Origin: Algoriphagus limi
GTDB lineage: Bacteria; Bacteroidota; Bacteroidia; Cytophagales; Cyclobacteriaceae
Length of the DNA: 64,000 bases
Reading direction: 5' to 3'
NCBI RefSeq assembly: GCF_024919275.1
Contig: NZ_JANWGH010000002.1
Coordinates: 744,001 to 808,000 of the forward strand
In this document: positions 7,704 to 16,286 of the stretch, in pieces
Layout of the letters: each line of letters opens with the position of its first letter
Position numbering within the stretch: the stretch's first letter is position 1
Notes under the pieces: model-generated
What the model was told of the DNA's origin: nothing
Databases searched by the model: none
What the model saw: the letters and a program-made list of their open reading frames with translations, nothing else
Position numbers and translations under genes: made by a program

Positions 7704-9736
7704 CTTTCGTACAACTAGTGCGGCTATTAGTCCGCTTTGCGCCTTATTTGGTCGGAACAGCCTTTTTTCTCGCTATTACAGTTGGCTACTTTTCTCTTCA
7801 AAACAAAAAAGAATATAAGAGTCATACTCTACTCAATACGGGACTGATTTCAGGATATAATATTGAGAGTAGTAAGGGTAATCGGATCGATTATGCGTAC
7901 ACGAATAATGAGATTGATAACCTGATCAATCTTGCTACTTCTCTTGAAACCAATAGAGAATTGTCTGCACGTCTTTTTGCCGAATTGGTTTTTCAAGCCC
8001 AAAATTCAGAGGCAACACTTTTGGATGATAATAATGGAGAACTCGAAGCTCTTCTAGAGAGTGTCGCTCAATCTGGTATTAAAGGAAATTCACCCGAGAA
8101 ATTATTGGTGGCTATTAAGGAAAAAAGAGACAGCGACAAAGGGAATGAAATTTACAAACTCACCTATTCAAAAAACCCATTGATTGGAGTTGAGCAATTG
8201 GAAACCATCAAAGTATTCAGAGAGGGAAGCTCTGATATGATTCGAATGGAATATACTTCCATAGACCCTTTTTTGAGTAAAAGGACATTGGAACTGTTGA
8301 CGGAGATATTTATTGACAAGCAAAAAAATATCAAGGAAGGACAATCGGATACGGTTATTCAATTTTTTGAGGAGGCTACCCAGAAGACTCTGGATAGGTT
8401 GCAGAATGCAGAAGATGAACTGTTAAGTTTCCGTGTTAAAAACCAAATCATCAACTACTACGAGCAAACCCGATTCATCGCAGGTAATAGAGAAGAATTG
8501 GATAAGAAATACCAGGAACAGCTTCAGATTCAGGCAGGAGCGAAGTCTTCTTTAACTCGAATGGAAAATGAAATTTCGGATAAAAAGACTCTAGCAAGGC
8601 TTCAGAATCAGATTTCAAAAAGTCAGGACCAAATTGCAGATTACAATTTTGCCTTGATGGAATTAAACTTGATCGACAGAGGTCAGGGGGATTTCCAAAG
8701 CGCGGTTTTAAAAGAGGAGCTTGAGCAAAAAATCAATATTCTCAAAGCCGAAATGATGTCAAATACTGCCGATGTGGTGGATCACAATCATACTACCGAT
8801 GGAGTTCCTACCACGAATATTTTGACCCAGTGGCTTAATTCTGTCATTACTTATGAAGAAGCAACGGCACAGATTCAGGTAATGCAAAACAGAATGAGGG
8901 AGTATGATCAGATTTATGATCGATTTGCTCCATTAGGTTCGACCTTAAGAAGGTTGGAAAGTGAAATTGATGTGGCTGAGCGAGAATATTTGGAAAATCT
9001 CCACTCCTATAATCAAGCCAGACTACATAAGTATAACATGATGATGTCCACCAATTTGAAGGTGATTGACTTTCCTTACTATCCTGCCCAACCTGAAAAG
9101 TCAAAGGCAGCGATGATGGTTATCCTATCCTTCTTGGTTGGATTGGTTTTGCCTGCGGGACTTGTAGTGACCATGGAGATCCTAGATGGAAGCCTAAAAA
9201 CCCCTAGAAATGCCTCTGAACAAACAGGTTTGAAATTGGCTGGAATCATGCCTCAATATCCTAAAAGACCTGAAAAACATCCGGTTGATTTTGACCAGTT
9301 ATCCAGGCAGGCATTGAATCTGTTTATCCAAGAATTGAGAATACTAGCTCAGGACAAAACCAAGGTTCGGGTCAACTTTGCCAGTATTCTTCCAGGAGAG
9401 GGGAAAAGTATTCTGATTGCTTCCGTAAAAGATCATTTAAGCGAGTACTTTCCTCAGTATAAAGATCAATTCGAGTTGAACGAAATTCCCTCTTTACTTC
9501 ACCATCCATTTGATATGGAGGTTCAAGAGGGAGATATTTTTCTGCTCGTGGCAAGAGCTGATCGCAAATGGACTGAGGCCGATCAACATGCGCTCAAAGT
9601 CTTCAAAAAGTTTATTGGAAAAAAGCCTCTTCTTTTCTTAAATCATGTGAGAACAGATATCATGGAAGAAATCACAGGTGAAGTTCCAAGAAAAAGATCC
9701 TGGTTGAGATCAAAAGTAAAATCACTGTTAAGCTAA
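7700..9736 (+). CDS. Wzz/GNVR polysaccharide co-polymerase with vestigial BY-kinase domain
   Basis: A 678-residue inner-membrane chain-length protein. It has TM1 near residues 12-30, a large periplasmic region with long coiled coils (about 230-450), TM2 around 470-495 (AMMVILSFLVGLVLPAGLVV) and a cytoplasmic tail. The tail contains LPGEGKS (564-570), a Walker A like that of BY-kinases, but the regions that should hold Walker A' and Walker B (usually xxDxDxR and hhhDxPP) are not recognisable and no C-terminal tyrosine cluster exists, so kinase activity is unlikely. The end (FLLVARADRKWTEAD, PLLFLNHV) still matches the last strands of the kinase fold. The start at 7700 is chosen because it overlaps the previous stop as ATGA; the frame is open further upstream to 7643. 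Confidence 0.85.
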   Translation: MTFVQLVRLLVRFAPYLVGTAFFLAITVGYFSLQNKKEYKSHTLLNTGLISGYNIESSKGNRIDYAYTNNEIDNLINLATSLETNRELSARLFAELVFQAQNSEATLLDDNNGELEALLESVAQSGIKGNSPEKLLVAIKEKRDSDKGNEIYKLTYSKNPLIGVEQLETIKVFREGSSDMIRMEYTSIDPFLSKRTLELLTEIFIDKQKNIKEGQSDTVIQFFEEATQKTLDRLQNAEDELLSFRVKNQIINYYEQTRFIAGNREELDKKYQEQLQIQAGAKSSLTRMENEISDKKTLARLQNQISKSQDQIADYNFALMELNLIDRGQGDFQSAVLKEELEQKINILKAEMMSNTADVVDHNHTTDGVPTTNILTQWLNSVITYEEATAQIQVMQNRMREYDQIYDRFAPLGSTLRRLESEIDVAEREYLENLHSYNQARLHKYNMMMSTNLKVIDFPYYPAQPEKSKAAMMVILSFLVGLVLPAGLVVTMEILDGSLKTPRNASEQTGLKLAGIMPQYPKRPEKHPVDFDQLSRQALNLFIQELRILAQDKTKVRVNFASILPGEGKSILIASVKDHLSEYFPQYKDQFELNEIPSLLHHPFDMEVQEGDIFLLVARADRKWTEADQHALKVFKKFIGKKPLLFLNHVRTDIMEEITGEVPRKRSWLRSKVKSLLS

Positions 9737-9739
9737 ATC

Positions 9740-10858
9740 ATGTCTACAATTATTTGCCATAGTTTCCCAGCCTGGGACACTCCCTATGTGAAGTCTACCT
9801 TGGAGTTAATTACCAGAATGTCTGCCACACACCGGGTAATCTTTTTGGATTACCCATATACTTGGAAGGACTATTTTTCTAACCCACACGCACCAAAGAA
9901 AAATATGCTTGGGGGTGAGGTAAGGATGATAGAAACAGAATTTGGAACTATTGAAGTCTATAACTCAGGACCGATTATTCCTACTCAATGGATCAATCAG
10001 CCTAATCTATTTGATGCCTTGATGAAAGTCAATGCGCATCTTGTCAAGCCGACTATAGATCGAATATTAAAAACAGTAAATACGGCCGATGTCCAAGTGA
10101 TTAATGCTTTCAACCCGGTTTTTGGTTGGTATACAAGAAAATTCTGGAAAGGTATTCCTGTTACATACTATGCTTATGATGATTTGTCTTCTACGCCTTG
10201 GGCCGGGAAGTGGGGAAAGACTTACGAAGGAAAATTCCTTAAAGAGGTAGAAAAGGTTATCGTAAGTTCCGAGGGACTTAAGAAAAAGTTTGATCAGCTT
10301 CACCCACAGGTTTCCTGTGTGAAAAATGGGGTAAACCTGAGTTTATTCAAACCCGATTTTTTACATAAAGCAAAAAAGAAATTGGGATATGTGGGGGCAT
10401 TTGATGAGCGAATAGATTTAGAGCTTTTGGAGCAGGTAGCCTTAGCCTATCCTGATTATCTGATTGAAATTCTTGGGCCGGTCAAGACTACATCTGATTT
10501 GCCGGGTAATGTGATTTTTTTGGGAAGTTGTCCCCAAGATCAGATTAAAGATGTAGTAAGGGACTGGAATGTTTGTTTAATTCCTTTTCGTAAAACGCCA
10601 TTTACCCAATCTATCTATCCGCTAAAAATTAACGAGTACTTAGCGCTGGGAAAACCAGTGGTCAGTACTGATTTTGCAGACCTCAGTGATTTTGATGAGG
10701 TGGTTAGGATTTCTTCGGATACAGAGACATTTATAAAAGGAATTCATAGGGAAAAGCGATCGGATAATCGACTCAAAAAAGCTAAACGGATTGATTTTGC
10801 ATCCAAAAACAGCTGGGAAGCAAGATCCCAGGAATTTCTGCAAGCCCTAGCCTCCTGA
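9740..10858 (+). CDS. Glycosyltransferase, GT-B fold (GT4-like)
   Basis: A 372-residue soluble glycosyltransferase. The N-terminal half (HSFPAWDTPYVKSTLELITRM) and the C-terminal donor-binding half (LGYVGAFDERIDLELL, FLGSCPQDQI, YPLKINEYLALGKPVVSTDF) fit the GT-B type used in exopolysaccharide assembly. The EYLALGKPVV segment corresponds to the nucleotide-sugar contact region of GT4 enzymes. It starts 3 nt after the Wzz-like gene and closes the first polysaccharide transcription unit, since its stop codon is embedded in a terminator hairpin. Donor and acceptor sugars cannot be assigned. Confidence 0.82.
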   Translation: MSTIICHSFPAWDTPYVKSTLELITRMSATHRVIFLDYPYTWKDYFSNPHAPKKNMLGGEVRMIETEFGTIEVYNSGPIIPTQWINQPNLFDALMKVNAHLVKPTIDRILKTVNTADVQVINAFNPVFGWYTRKFWKGIPVTYYAYDDLSSTPWAGKWGKTYEGKFLKEVEKVIVSSEGLKKKFDQLHPQVSCVKNGVNLSLFKPDFLHKAKKKLGYVGAFDERIDLELLEQVALAYPDYLIEILGPVKTTSDLPGNVIFLGSCPQDQIKDVVRDWNVCLIPFRKTPFTQSIYPLKINEYLALGKPVVSTDFADLSDFDEVVRISSDTETFIKGIHREKRSDNRLKKAKRIDFASKNSWEARSQEFLQALAS

Positions 10859-10873
10859 TCAGGAGGCTTTTTC
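10849..10873 (+). terminator. Rho-independent terminator overlapping the stop codon
   Basis: AGCCTCCTGA (10849-10858) is directly followed by its perfect complement TCAGGAGGCT (10859-10868) and then TTTTTC. The TGA stop of the glycosyltransferase is inside the 5' arm, so the terminator uses the last codons of the gene. Confidence 0.8.
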
Positions 10874-10880
10874 ATTTAAC

Positions 10881-10912
10881 GGCAGAATTCTGCCATTAGT
10901 CGAAAGCCGACT
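10881..10912. repeat. Two tandem short palindromes behind a terminator
   Basis: GGCAGAATTCTGCC (10881-10894) is a perfect 14-bp palindrome. It is followed by AGTCG (10898-10902) and CGACT (10908-10912) around a 5-nt loop. They lie between the terminator and the next -7 box, where operators often sit, but no protein can be named. Confidence 0.4.
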
Positions 10913-10953
10913 GCAACTAGTCGTATATCAAAATTATTCCGATTGGCCCTTTT

Positions 10954-10961
10954 TAGCTTTG
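10954..10961 (+). promoter_or_regulatory. Candidate promoter -7 box for the ligase/flippase operon
   Basis: TAGCTTTG matches TAnnTTTG exactly. It lies after the terminator at 10849-10873 and 15 nt before the ATG at 10977. No -33 TTTG is apparent at the standard spacing. Confidence 0.45.
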
Positions 10962-10976
10962 ATTAAAATTAAAGCA

Positions 10977-12419
10977 ATGGTCTTTTCCCAAATAAGTAAA
11001 ATCAAAACAGGAGCCATCAAACTGGAGAGTGGTCTAGGAGTAATTTTCCTGGCAGGCTTCATTTTTTTGGCTACTGTGATGATGGTAAAGATTGGGCTTA
11101 TTGCAGGCTTCTTTTTATTGGGCCTGCCCTTCGTAATTGGCCTCTTGTCTTTTCTTTGGACGGATCCAAAAGCTGGGATTTGGCTGAGCTTGATTATGGG
11201 TTTTTTGATTTCAGGTCTAAGCAGATATGTCGTAGCGCCTTGGGGTTTGACGATCGATATTTTTCTGTTTCTCTCTTTGCTTTTTACTCTGATAAACTCA
11301 TCTGTTAAAATCGACTGGAAAAAAGCCAAAAACGATATTACCCTATTCTCTCTGGTTTGGATGGCCTATCTCGTTTTTGAGATTTTTAATCCCCATGGCA
11401 ATGGTCTTGTGGCTTGGTTTTATGCCATGAGAGGGATTGGCTTTTATCAGGTACTTTCTGTTCCAATGATTTACCTCTTTTTAAGAGAGGAAAAAGACTT
11501 TTATACCTTTTTGAACATACTAATCATCCTTTCTCTAGCAGGAACTGCATGGGGATTTAAACAACAGATATTTGGGGTCGATGCCGCCGAATACCGATGG
11601 CTTTGGGACGAAAATCACCATGAAGAACATATCCTGCATGGGGTCCTCCGGGTATTTTCATTTTATAGTGATGCCGGGCAATTTGGAGCTTCTCAGGCAA
11701 TGATGGCATTGCTAACGGGGATTCTTGCCGTAAGTCCACTTCCTCTTCTAAAAAGGATTTTCTTTGGAATTGCTGCCTTGATTTTCTTTTTAGGCTTTGC
11801 AATTTCCGGGACGAGGGGCGCTCTTGCTGTTCCGCTTTTCGGAGGCATTGCCTATCTCATTACTACCAAAAACTTTAAAGTATTGGGGGCTGGAGTCTCG
11901 GCGATGATTCTGGTTTTCGTAATTCTCAAATACACCTTTCTATTTCAAGGGGTGGAGCAAGTGCGGAGAATGCGAACTGCCCTTGATCCGAATAATCGAT
12001 CCTTGGAAGTAAGGCTTGAAAATCAAATCACCTTTGGAAAATATCTCGCTGACAAACCATTTGGTGGAGGGGTCGGTACTGCCGGTTTTTGGGGTGCACG
12101 ATTCAATCCAGACTCACTTATGGCCAATACGGCTACCGATTCTTGGTTTGTAAAGATTTGGGCAGAGACGGGTTTCGTCGGCCTCTTGATTCACATAAGT
12201 TTCTTAGGCTATGTTATGGGGAAAGGAGGAGCAGTCTGCATGGGACTCAAATCTCCCAAACAAAAATCCTATGCAATGGCTATTTATGCCTCGATTGTCG
12301 GAGTGATCTTTTCCAGCTATGGGAATCAGGTTTTTGGACAGATGCCTACGGGTATGATTATGAACCTCGCGATTCCTTTTCTCTTCCTTATTCCTCATTG
12401 GCCTTCAAAAAACAAATAA
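10977..12419 (+). CDS. O-antigen ligase/polymerase-like membrane protein (Wzy/WaaL type)
   Basis: A 480-residue integral membrane protein with about 11-12 helices and a large loop before the last helices, as in Wzy polymerases and WaaL-type ligases. The loop holds ISGTRGALAVPLFGG and, later, DKPFGGGVGTAGFWG and TATDSWFVKIWAETGFVGLL, which resemble the conserved segments of the family. ATG at 10977 is preferred over the in-frame TTG at 10959, which overlaps the -7 box. In a locus with an initiating transferase, flippase and Wzz, the likely role is block polymerisation of lipid-linked repeats at the periplasmic face. Ligase versus polymerase cannot be told from sequence alone. It is followed 2 nt later by a GT2 gene. 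Confidence 0.85.
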   Translation: MVFSQISKIKTGAIKLESGLGVIFLAGFIFLATVMMVKIGLIAGFFLLGLPFVIGLLSFLWTDPKAGIWLSLIMGFLISGLSRYVVAPWGLTIDIFLFLSLLFTLINSSVKIDWKKAKNDITLFSLVWMAYLVFEIFNPHGNGLVAWFYAMRGIGFYQVLSVPMIYLFLREEKDFYTFLNILIILSLAGTAWGFKQQIFGVDAAEYRWLWDENHHEEHILHGVLRVFSFYSDAGQFGASQAMMALLTGILAVSPLPLLKRIFFGIAALIFFLGFAISGTRGALAVPLFGGIAYLITTKNFKVLGAGVSAMILVFVILKYTFLFQGVEQVRRMRTALDPNNRSLEVRLENQITFGKYLADKPFGGGVGTAGFWGARFNPDSLMANTATDSWFVKIWAETGFVGLLIHISFLGYVMGKGGAVCMGLKSPKQKSYAMAIYASIVGVIFSSYGNQVFGQMPTGMIMNLAIPFLFLIPHWPSKNK

Positions 12420-12421
12420 AT

Positions 12422-13594
12422 ATGAATTGGTTGACTATCATCTTATTCCTGCCAGCCTTATATCTTGGATTGGCTTCCCTGTATCAGCTAGTGCTGGCTA
12501 TAGCTTCAAAAACATATCGTAAAAATCAGCATGCTAGCCCTATCCAAAAAAAATCCTGGGTTTTGGTACCTGCGTATCGGGAAGATTCTGTGATTTTATA
12601 CTCAGTTTCACAAAACCTTCAAGTTCTTAAAAATTACCCGCACTGGAAACTGACCGTCATTGCGGATCAATTACAAGAAGAAACTATTAATCAGCTTGAA
12701 GAAATGGGGGCTGAGGTAGTGCGAGTTGGTTTTGATAAGAGCACCAAGGTTAAATCATTGAATGCCGCTCTAACTTCTGAATTAGCCGAAAGAGAGTTTG
12801 AGCTTTTAGTAATCTTGGATGCAGACAATATTCTGGAATCTGATTTTGTGGATCAGGCCGAAAAGAATGTGGCAATGGGATTCCGAGTTATTCAAGGGGA
12901 AAGACTTGCTGCGAATACAGGTAAGCCTATCGAACTTTTGGATGGATTGTCTGAAAAAGCCAACCAGGAATTGCTTTGCAAAGGTGCAAATCAATTGGGG
13001 CTTTCAAGCAAATTGACGGGATCAGCCATGGTTTTGGATTTTGATTTGGCAAAAGAAGTTTTACCCAATCTTCAGGCTGTTGGCGGATTTGATAAGGAGA
13101 TGGAGCTATGGCTGACTTCCAGAGGAGAATATATTCACTATGCTCCGGAGGTTCAGGTTTGGGATGAAAAAGTAGCAAGTCACGAAGCTTTTTCAAAGCA
13201 AAGGGGAAGATGGCTGGAAAGTCAATATACCTTCTTCAAGAAGTCATTTGGCCCAGCTATTTCAGGCCTTTTTCATGGGAATGTAGATTATTTCCATAAA
13301 AGCCTACAACTGGCCTTACCACCTCGAGCTTTGGCACCGCTAGGAATCATGATCGGAATGCTTATTTCCGCACTGATTGGAAGTGAGATTCTCATCGGAA
13401 TTTTTCTCTTTGCTTTTATTGCCTTGGCATTTTCTTATTTATTGGTTTTGCCTCACGCACTTTGGGCAAAGAATTGGAAGACATTAATGCTGGCCATGCC
13501 AGGATTATTCTTCTCTGCATTCAAAGCTTTGACTTGGATGAAAAAATCCAAGACACAGTTTCTTCATACCACCCACCAAAACACGCCACTATGA
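12422..13594 (+). CDS. Processive-type membrane glycosyltransferase, GT2
   Basis: A 390-residue inner-membrane GT2 with an N-terminal membrane helix (2-25), a cytosolic GT-A domain and three C-terminal helices (about 300-375). Key residues are the VLVPAYRE nucleotide-binding start, LDADN (metal-binding DxD), GGFDKEMELWL (second acidic site) and QRGRW, the QxxRW motif of cellulose/hyaluronan-synthase-like enzymes. ATG at 12422 lies 2 nt after the ligase stop and gives a natural transmembrane start. The open frame that reaches back to 12089 is overprinted on the ligase gene and is rejected. The stop overlaps the start of a tiny membrane protein (ATGA). Confidence 0.88.
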   Translation: MNWLTIILFLPALYLGLASLYQLVLAIASKTYRKNQHASPIQKKSWVLVPAYREDSVILYSVSQNLQVLKNYPHWKLTVIADQLQEETINQLEEMGAEVVRVGFDKSTKVKSLNAALTSELAEREFELLVILDADNILESDFVDQAEKNVAMGFRVIQGERLAANTGKPIELLDGLSEKANQELLCKGANQLGLSSKLTGSAMVLDFDLAKEVLPNLQAVGGFDKEMELWLTSRGEYIHYAPEVQVWDEKVASHEAFSKQRGRWLESQYTFFKKSFGPAISGLFHGNVDYFHKSLQLALPPRALAPLGIMIGMLISALIGSEILIGIFLFAFIALAFSYLLVLPHALWAKNWKTLMLAMPGLFFSAFKALTWMKKSKTQFLHTTHQNTPL

Positions 13595-13755
13595 TAGTCC
13601 AAGGAATGCCATGGCCACTGGTTTTGCCTGTTGCGATGCTCTTTTTGATTTGGGGAATACAGCAAGGGAAGAGAGAGATACGGTCTCTGTCCGCCCAAAA
13701 ACCAAAAAAGAAGAAAAACATTCGTCGTAGTAGCTCTCCCATTGATCGTGGGTAA
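13591..13755 (+). CDS. Small single-pass membrane protein coupled to the GT2 gene
   Basis: A 54-residue candidate. ATG at 13591 overlaps the GT2 stop (ATGA), a common coupling arrangement in this locus. The product has one hydrophobic helix (PWPLVLPVAMLFLIWGI, about 7-23) followed by a strongly basic tail (KPKKKKNIRRSSS), consistent with a helix anchored by a positively charged cytoplasmic end. I recognise no family. It could be an accessory subunit of the preceding GT2, like small partners of processive synthases, or a non-functional open frame. The ATGA overlap and TM-plus-basic layout favour a real gene. The frame continues upstream into the GT2 gene, but only the coupled start is plausible. 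Confidence 0.5.
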   Translation: MIVQGMPWPLVLPVAMLFLIWGIQQGKREIRSLSAQKPKKKKNIRRSSSPIDRG

Positions 13756-13822
13756 TCTCTCATCCATCGAAACCTCAAAAATCCCTAATAAATAGGTGGA
13801 TTCTTTGAATAAAAATAGAGAC

Positions 13823-14968
13823 ATGAAAAAGTCCCTTTCCATACTTCTTATCATTAAATCGCTTCCTTGGAAATTCAAAGGAGGGATTCAAACCCATACC
13901 TGGGATCTAGCCCGAGCCCTCCAGGAGAAAGGCCACAGCGTGACAATCCTTACAGGGGGTGCGTTTTTGAAATCGTCTCAAACCAAAATGATAGAGGAGA
14001 TTCAAATTCAAGAAATTCCGTTCTTTCCAGGTAGATATGTGCCGATGATTTCATTTTTGGCTGAAGAGTGGGCATTTAATCTTGCTGCAAAAAAATGGGT
14101 GAAAAAACATCATAGGGATTTTGAAATTATTCACGCTCAGGGAAGAAGTGGTTATTTACTCTACCAGATTAGGGAAATCAAAAGTAAACTCGTCCAAACA
14201 CTTCATGGTCTCACATCTTTGGAGTCTAAATCCGGGAGGAACTTCAATGAATGGACCCATGCCAATGTGGTAAAACACTGGGAGCGGAATATGGTAAATG
14301 AAGCGGCTTTATCCATTGCTGTGAGTAAAGACCTTAAAAACCAACTCACTCCAAAATCCAAATCTGAGCAAATCAAGGTGATCCCAAATGGTATTAATGC
14401 GCAAGGAATGATATCAATTTCTTCTGCCCAGACGGTTGATCGTTTTGTATTTGTAGGAAGGCTTCATCCCGTAAAAGGCCTATTGCCAATTTTGGAAGCT
14501 CTTGCCAAAAGCGAGGAAAAGATCTTTCTCGATATCATTGGTTCGGGTCCACAGGAAAAAGAAATTCTCTACAAAATCGAAGATCTTGGCTTGTCGTCTC
14601 AAGTAAGATTGTTGGGTGAGCGAGACAATCAGGTGATTAAATACTTGTTGCCTTATTATCGTGGCTTGTTATTGCCTTCAGTTTATGAGTCACAAGGTAT
14701 CGTGTTGTTAGAGGCTAATTTGGCGGGAATCCCGGTAGTTGTGTCGGATTTGGCATCCATTCGCGAAAGTATTTCACATGGAAGGGATGGATTCTTATGT
14801 GACCCTAAAAACCCTGAGAGTTTTATCTCTGCGATGGCTTTCCTTAACAATAACCCCCAATTAGCTCGAAAGATGGGAGAATTGGGTCGGGAAAATGTCC
14901 TTGAAAATTTCACTTGGGAAAAGATAGCTTCACAGACTCTGGATTGCTACTATAAAATCGCTGGTTAG
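13823..14968 (+). CDS. Glycosyltransferase family 4
   Basis: A 381-residue GT-B enzyme of the GT4 type. The acceptor-side motif GGIQTHTWDLARALQEKGHSV lies near the N-terminus. The donor domain begins at VFVGRLHPVKGL, followed by LIGSG-type DIIGSGPQEKE, and PSVYESQGIVLLEANLAGIPVV with the ESQGIVLLE (EX7E) nucleotide-sugar motif. ATG at 13823 is used; a GTG at 13796 would add nine residues but aligns less well with GT4 N-termini, and an AGAG purine run precedes the ATG. It sits 1 nt before the flippase gene. It probably adds one sugar of the repeat unit on the cytoplasmic side. Confidence 0.9.
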   Translation: MKKSLSILLIIKSLPWKFKGGIQTHTWDLARALQEKGHSVTILTGGAFLKSSQTKMIEEIQIQEIPFFPGRYVPMISFLAEEWAFNLAAKKWVKKHHRDFEIIHAQGRSGYLLYQIREIKSKLVQTLHGLTSLESKSGRNFNEWTHANVVKHWERNMVNEAALSIAVSKDLKNQLTPKSKSEQIKVIPNGINAQGMISISSAQTVDRFVFVGRLHPVKGLLPILEALAKSEEKIFLDIIGSGPQEKEILYKIEDLGLSSQVRLLGERDNQVIKYLLPYYRGLLLPSVYESQGIVLLEANLAGIPVVVSDLASIRESISHGRDGFLCDPKNPESFISAMAFLNNNPQLARKMGELGRENVLENFTWEKIASQTLDCYYKIAG

Positions 14969-14969
14969 C

Positions 14970-16286
14970 ATGAAGGCCTCCATTATCAAACAATTGGCGG
15001 GAGCTATGGGTGGGCAGGTTTTTTTTCTGCTGACCAACATGCTTTTTTTTATGCTTGCTGCTAAGAATCTAAGTGCGGAATCTTTTGCGGCTTGGGGCCT
15101 ATACCAAATGCTCATCGCGTTAATTGACGGGATTCGCCAAGGGTTAATTCACAATGGGCTTACCCGGTTTTTACTACAACAGCCAGAGCAGGAAGGTAGA
15201 ATTATGGGTTCTGCCTTAGGGATTCATTTGGGTTTTATTGCATTGATTTACCCTATTCTTCTGATTCTTTCAGGTCCCTTGGCTGCTTTTTTCCAAATGC
15301 CAACCCTCAGCATTTTATTGCCTTTTTCTGTTCTGAGTCTACTAGGTCTGGGTTCCATTCAAACCTACTTTAACCTTCTTTTTGCCAAGAATAAAAGCCG
15401 ATCCTATTTCAAAGCAACTGTTGCTTACCTGATTATTTCCGCTTTAGGGATGGCTTTTCTCCTGATATCGAATCAGGTAAGCTTGATTTCCCTACTCCTT
15501 CTTCAATCAGGCTCAGCTATGTTGGTTTTATTATTAGGCTTTTTTGAGAAAGGTTGGATTCGGATCCAATTTCCAAGTTCTGGTTGGTTGGTAAAAATGC
15601 TTCAATTCGGAAAGCATGTAGCAGGAACCAATGCCCTTTCTCTTCTCTTTCAGAAGGCGGATTTGTTAATGATAGCCTATTTCTTAGGTGCGGAAGAGGT
15701 GGCACTTTTTCTGGTTGCAGGCAAGGTTCTTCAGTATGTGGAACTTCCGCTTTCGGCGATCAGTCCATGGATTTATCCTCGTATTGCTGCAGCTAGTCGA
15801 AGCAATCAGCCCACTCATCTGAATTTAGAATATTCCCGATCTATCCTTCTGTTATTTGTTCTGTTGCTTCCGGGCGGATTGGTAACCATGTTGTTTACCG
15901 AGACAATCATTGAATGGATTAGCTCTGGTAGTTACAGCAATGCAGTACCGCTGGTGTTGATTCTGGTAGCTGCCTCATTTGCCAAACCTTGGGGAAGAGT
16001 ATTTGGAATGTCACTGGATGCCTTCGGAAAGCCAAATGTAAATTTCCAAATGCTGGCATTAAGCCTGGTTATAAATGTGATTCTAAATGCCAGCCTTATT
16101 CCGATTTGGGGATTAACCGGGGCAGTAATAGCAACAGGAAGTAGTGTGATTTTGACTGTCTTTATCGGTCAGCTTAGACTAAAAAAATATCTCCCTATTG
16201 TGGGGACAATACAGCGATTTCGGTTGCTTTTTAATTCAATCTTTAATCAACTAAACAAAAAAAGCCATGAACTTAACTTTCGGTGA
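14970..16286 (+). CDS. Wzx-like oligosaccharide flippase
   Basis: A 438-residue membrane protein with about 12 hydrophobic segments and no large soluble domain, matching the MOP/Wzx superfamily that flips undecaprenyl-linked repeat units to the periplasm. It begins with the family-typical amphipathic start and first helix (GAMGGQVFFLLTNMLFFMLAAKNLS), and later has FQKADLLMIAYFLGAEEVALF, a common flippase helix pair. The 3' end overlaps the methyltransferase gene by 20 nt. Together with the Wzy- and Wzz-like genes it defines a Wzx/Wzy-dependent pathway. Substrate specificity is unknown. Confidence 0.88.
   Translation: MKASIIKQLAGAMGGQVFFLLTNMLFFMLAAKNLSAESFAAWGLYQMLIALIDGIRQGLIHNGLTRFLLQQPEQEGRIMGSALGIHLGFIALIYPILLILSGPLAAFFQMPTLSILLPFSVLSLLGLGSIQTYFNLLFAKNKSRSYFKATVAYLIISALGMAFLLISNQVSLISLLLLQSGSAMLVLLLGFFEKGWIRIQFPSSGWLVKMLQFGKHVAGTNALSLLFQKADLLMIAYFLGAEEVALFLVAGKVLQYVELPLSAISPWIYPRIAAASRSNQPTHLNLEYSRSILLLFVLLLPGGLVTMLFTETIIEWISSGSYSNAVPLVLILVAASFAKPWGRVFGMSLDAFGKPNVNFQMLALSLVINVILNASLIPIWGLTGAVIATGSSVILTVFIGQLRLKKYLPIVGTIQRFRLLFNSIFNQLNKKSHELNFR

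Noticed and set aside
8168..9554. Several antisense open frames within the Wzz-like gene
   Set aside because: No conserved motif; shadows of the coding strand.
12089..12421. Upstream extension of the GT2 open frame into the ligase gene
   Set aside because: The stretch is overprinted on the conserved 3' end of the ligase gene and lacks GT2-like sequence; ATG 12422 fits better.
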